In this document: positions 58,577 through 60,008 of the stretch, piece after piece
Position numbering within the stretch: the first letter of the stretch is position 1
Layout: the number at the start of each line of letters is the position of its first letter
From: Chloroflexota bacterium
Lineage (GTDB): Bacteria > Chloroflexota > Anaerolineae > Anaerolineales > Anaerolineaceae
DNA length: 60,008 bases
NCBI GenBank assembly: GCA_023434145.1
Contig: JAEYTI010000359.1
Location: 1 to 60,008, forward strand
Direction: 5' to 3'
Program-made: the position numbers and the translations under genes
The notes under the pieces: generated by a model
What the model was told of the DNA's origin: nothing
What the model saw: only the letters and a program-made list of their open reading frames with translations
Databases searched by the model: none

Positions 58577-58927
58577 CTAACGCACACGGCCCAACGGCGC
58601 GCGCGACTGGAAGTACAGGTATGCCAGTACTGCCAGGGCCAGTGCCTCTACGACCATGGTCGCCATCATGATCCCTTCTGCGCCTCTAGGAGAGAGCGCG
58701 ATATCGACGATCAGGCCGAACAATACGACCAGCGCCGTGTTCATTAAATAAACATCATTTAGCCGGACCAGAATTGCGCCCAGCACGATATACACTACCC
58801 CAACTGCCAGGGTAAACACAACTTGCAAGTCGGATACATTGGCAAGTGGCGCTAGGATTGGTGCTAACAGGTGCAGCCCTCCGGCGATTATGAGCAGAGA
58901 TCCTGCGAGATAAAACTTAATTTTCAT
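58577..58927 (-). CDS. Small integral membrane protein
   Basis: A 116-aa protein with four hydrophobic helices (roughly 5-28, 33-55, 61-79 and 86-106). No recognised family. Converges on the pilin gene and shares its terminator. The leader is about 110 nt and holds a small CCCTGC/GCAGGG hairpin. Confidence 0.75.
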   Translation of the reverse strand: MKIKFYLAGSLLIIAGGLHLLAPILAPLANVSDLQVVFTLAVGVVYIVLGAILVRLNDVYLMNTALVVLFGLIVDIALSPRGAEGIMMATMVVEALALAVLAYLYFQSRAPLGRVR

Positions 58928-59044
58928 CGTTTCCGCCTTTCTTGTATCCCCCCTTTAAAACCCTGCACGCAGGGATTGGGTCGTTTCTTCAGCGCGGAAC
59001 CCTACCAGTAAACCGAACGTCACGCGGTTAAAATAGATGTGACT

Positions 59045-59072
59045 ATTATATACAAAACAAGTGCAGATTCAA
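59045..59072 (-). promoter_or_regulatory. Promoter of the 58577 gene
   Basis: On the minus strand TTGAAT (59067-59072), 16-bp spacer, TATAAT (59045-59050). Confidence 0.68.
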
Positions 59073-59138
59073 TCAATCGCCCGTTGAATGAGGTTTTTTT
59101 CGTTCTCAGGTGGCTACTCGAACATACTCTATAGAAAC

Positions 59139-59179
59139 GGCAGGTTCAACCCCTGGTTGAATTGGGGTTAAACCTGCCG
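59139..59179. repeat. 15-bp hairpin after valS
   Basis: CGGCAGGTT-C-AACCCC pairs with GGGGTT-A-AACCTGCCG (59139-59154 with 59164-59179), one mismatch, 10-nt... loop 59155-59163. It lies 38 bp after the valS stop and probably ends that gene. Confidence 0.85.
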
Positions 59180-59216
59180 CTATCGCTATTTTCGAATCTT
59201 CCAGTACCAGATCAGA

Positions 59217-60008
59217 TTATCCGTGGACCTTCATCTGCTCGCGCAGGCTATCGGCGGTCTCTTTATACGTAGCCAGCTTCTGGCGTTCTTTTTCTACCAC
59301 AGCGGCCGGAGCGCGCTCGGCGAAGGAACTGTTGAGCAGGCCTTCCAGCCGCTCAATCTGCGCCAGCGTTCCTTCCAGCTCTTTTTGCAGGCGGGCACGT
59401 TCGGCCTCCGCGTCCACCAGGCCTTCCAGCGGCAGGTAGATCTCCACGCCGAGCACGGTAAGCGCCGCAGCAGATTGCGGCTTTTCGCTCAACGTCTCGC
59501 TGATTATCATTTCTGCCGGGTCGATCTGCGCCAGGAAGGCCACGATTGGGCCTTGCTCCTTCAACAGCGCCGTTTTCTCTCCGGCAGCGATCACTGCGGG
59601 CACTTTGCGGCTGGGCGGCACGCGCTTTTCAGTGCGCAGGTTGCGGATGGCGCGGACAACCTCTTGAACTAGGGCGAAGTCGGCCACCTTCTGCGCCTCC
59701 CAACCTTCCTCGGAGCCGGCCTGCGGGAAGCGGGCGATGATCAGGGCTTCTTCCCAGGGCTGCCCGGAGAATGTTTCATAGGCGGTGCCTTTCTCCTGTG
59801 CGGCGGCCTTCAGATGGCCCCACAACTCTTCCGTCACAAACGGGGTGAAGGGGTGCAGCAGGCGCAGGCACGCATCCAGCACGCGCGCCAGAGTCGAGGC
59901 GGTGTAGAACTCGCTGTACCCCCAATCAATAAAAAAAAACTTGGCGATCTCCACGTACCAGTCGGCGAACTCGCCCCAGAAGAATTCATAGATCTGCCGC
60001 CCGGCCTC
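59217..60008 (-). CDS. valS: Valyl-tRNA synthetase, C-terminal part (cut by window edge)
   Basis: The last 263 residues of a class I aminoacyl-tRNA synthetase; the frame is open to the window end. It begins EAGRQIYEFFWGEFADWYVE, the anticodon-binding domain entry seen in ValRS, continues LRLLHPFTPFVTEELWGHL, and ends in the coiled-coil arm (LVDAEAERARLQKELEG...) that contacts tRNA and is diagnostic for ValRS over Leu/IleRS. The segment KFFFIDWGYSEF is unusual for the family and falls on an A9 run (59930-59938 on the plus strand). Confidence 0.93.
   Translation of the reverse strand, partial: EAGRQIYEFFWGEFADWYVEIAKFFFIDWGYSEFYTASTLARVLDACLRLLHPFTPFVTEELWGHLKAAAQEKGTAYETFSGQPWEEALIIARFPQAGSEEGWEAQKVADFALVQEVVRAIRNLRTEKRVPPSRKVPAVIAAGEKTALLKEQGPIVAFLAQIDPAEMIISETLSEKPQSAAALTVLGVEIYLPLEGLVDAEAERARLQKELEGTLAQIERLEGLLNSSFAERAPAAVVEKERQKLATYKETADSLREQMKVHG

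Overview
The window reads as a piece of a chromosome from a moderately GC-rich, free-living bacterium, most likely a member of the Chloroflexota (Anaerolineae or a close class). This is inferred from the mix of families: a mitochondrial-type citrate synthase, a bacterial RIO1-like kinase, MoxR/DUF58/DUF4129 genes, a solitary sortase, an orphan Flp pilin, and many secreted proteins with Thr-Pro-rich or Gly-rich linkers. No 16S or other marker RNA is present, so the assignment is not firm. I saw no tRNA, rRNA, CRISPR array, transposase or phage gene.

Layout. 1-7.7 kb: a permease (rarD), then a TCA-cycle block in which gltA and an IclR regulator on the minus strand diverge from icd and acnA on the plus strand. 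7.9-13.7 kb: a secreted caspase-fold-like protein with a Cys-to-Ser change, a GyrI-like protein, a MerR regulator with a 19-bp-spacer promoter, a sortase, a VOC protein, a small membrane protein and serC. 13.9-17.4 kb: a GH13 glycosidase and a lipoprotein built from four PRC-barrel-like repeats. 17.7-24.4 kb: a plus-strand run of Nudix, MFS, DUF402, an uncharacterised protein, DUF5829, inorganic pyrophosphatase, an alpha/beta hydrolase and a lipoprotein. 24.5-38.7 kb: a structured leader RNA upstream of a RIO kinase, then housekeeping, repair and detoxification enzymes, cell-wall proteins (beta-lactamase fold, Tat-exported amidase) and two lipoproteins on the minus strand. 38.7-46.8 kb: nucleotidyltransferase, an unknown protein, a YcaQ-type glycosylase, lpdA, a beta-propeller membrane protein and RNase H. 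46.9-52.2 kb: a six-gene minus-strand operon of the DUF4129-MoxR-DUF58 type. 52.5-60 kb: glycosyltransferase, nitroreductase, methyltransferase, cyclophilin, membrane protein, LysM protein, Flp pilin and the 3' end of valS.

How the genes work together. gltA, icd, acnA and lpdA supply the oxidative TCA core. IclR sits where it could control both divergent TCA units. The envelope theme is strong: sortase, LysM, PGRP amidase, beta-lactamase-fold protein, PRC, GerMN and other lipoproteins, and a pilin.

The most striking signal is not a gene. About thirty long, mostly perfect intergenic hairpins (15-37 bp stems, often with 2-5-nt loops) occur roughly every 2 kb. Their sequences differ from one another, but some share apical motifs (GCGAAGC, GGC-GTA-GCC), one group shares distal arms, and two are carried inside a dispersed composite element with TTCACAAAG/CTTTGTGAA ends. 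They lie in divergent as well as convergent gaps, so termination alone does not explain them.
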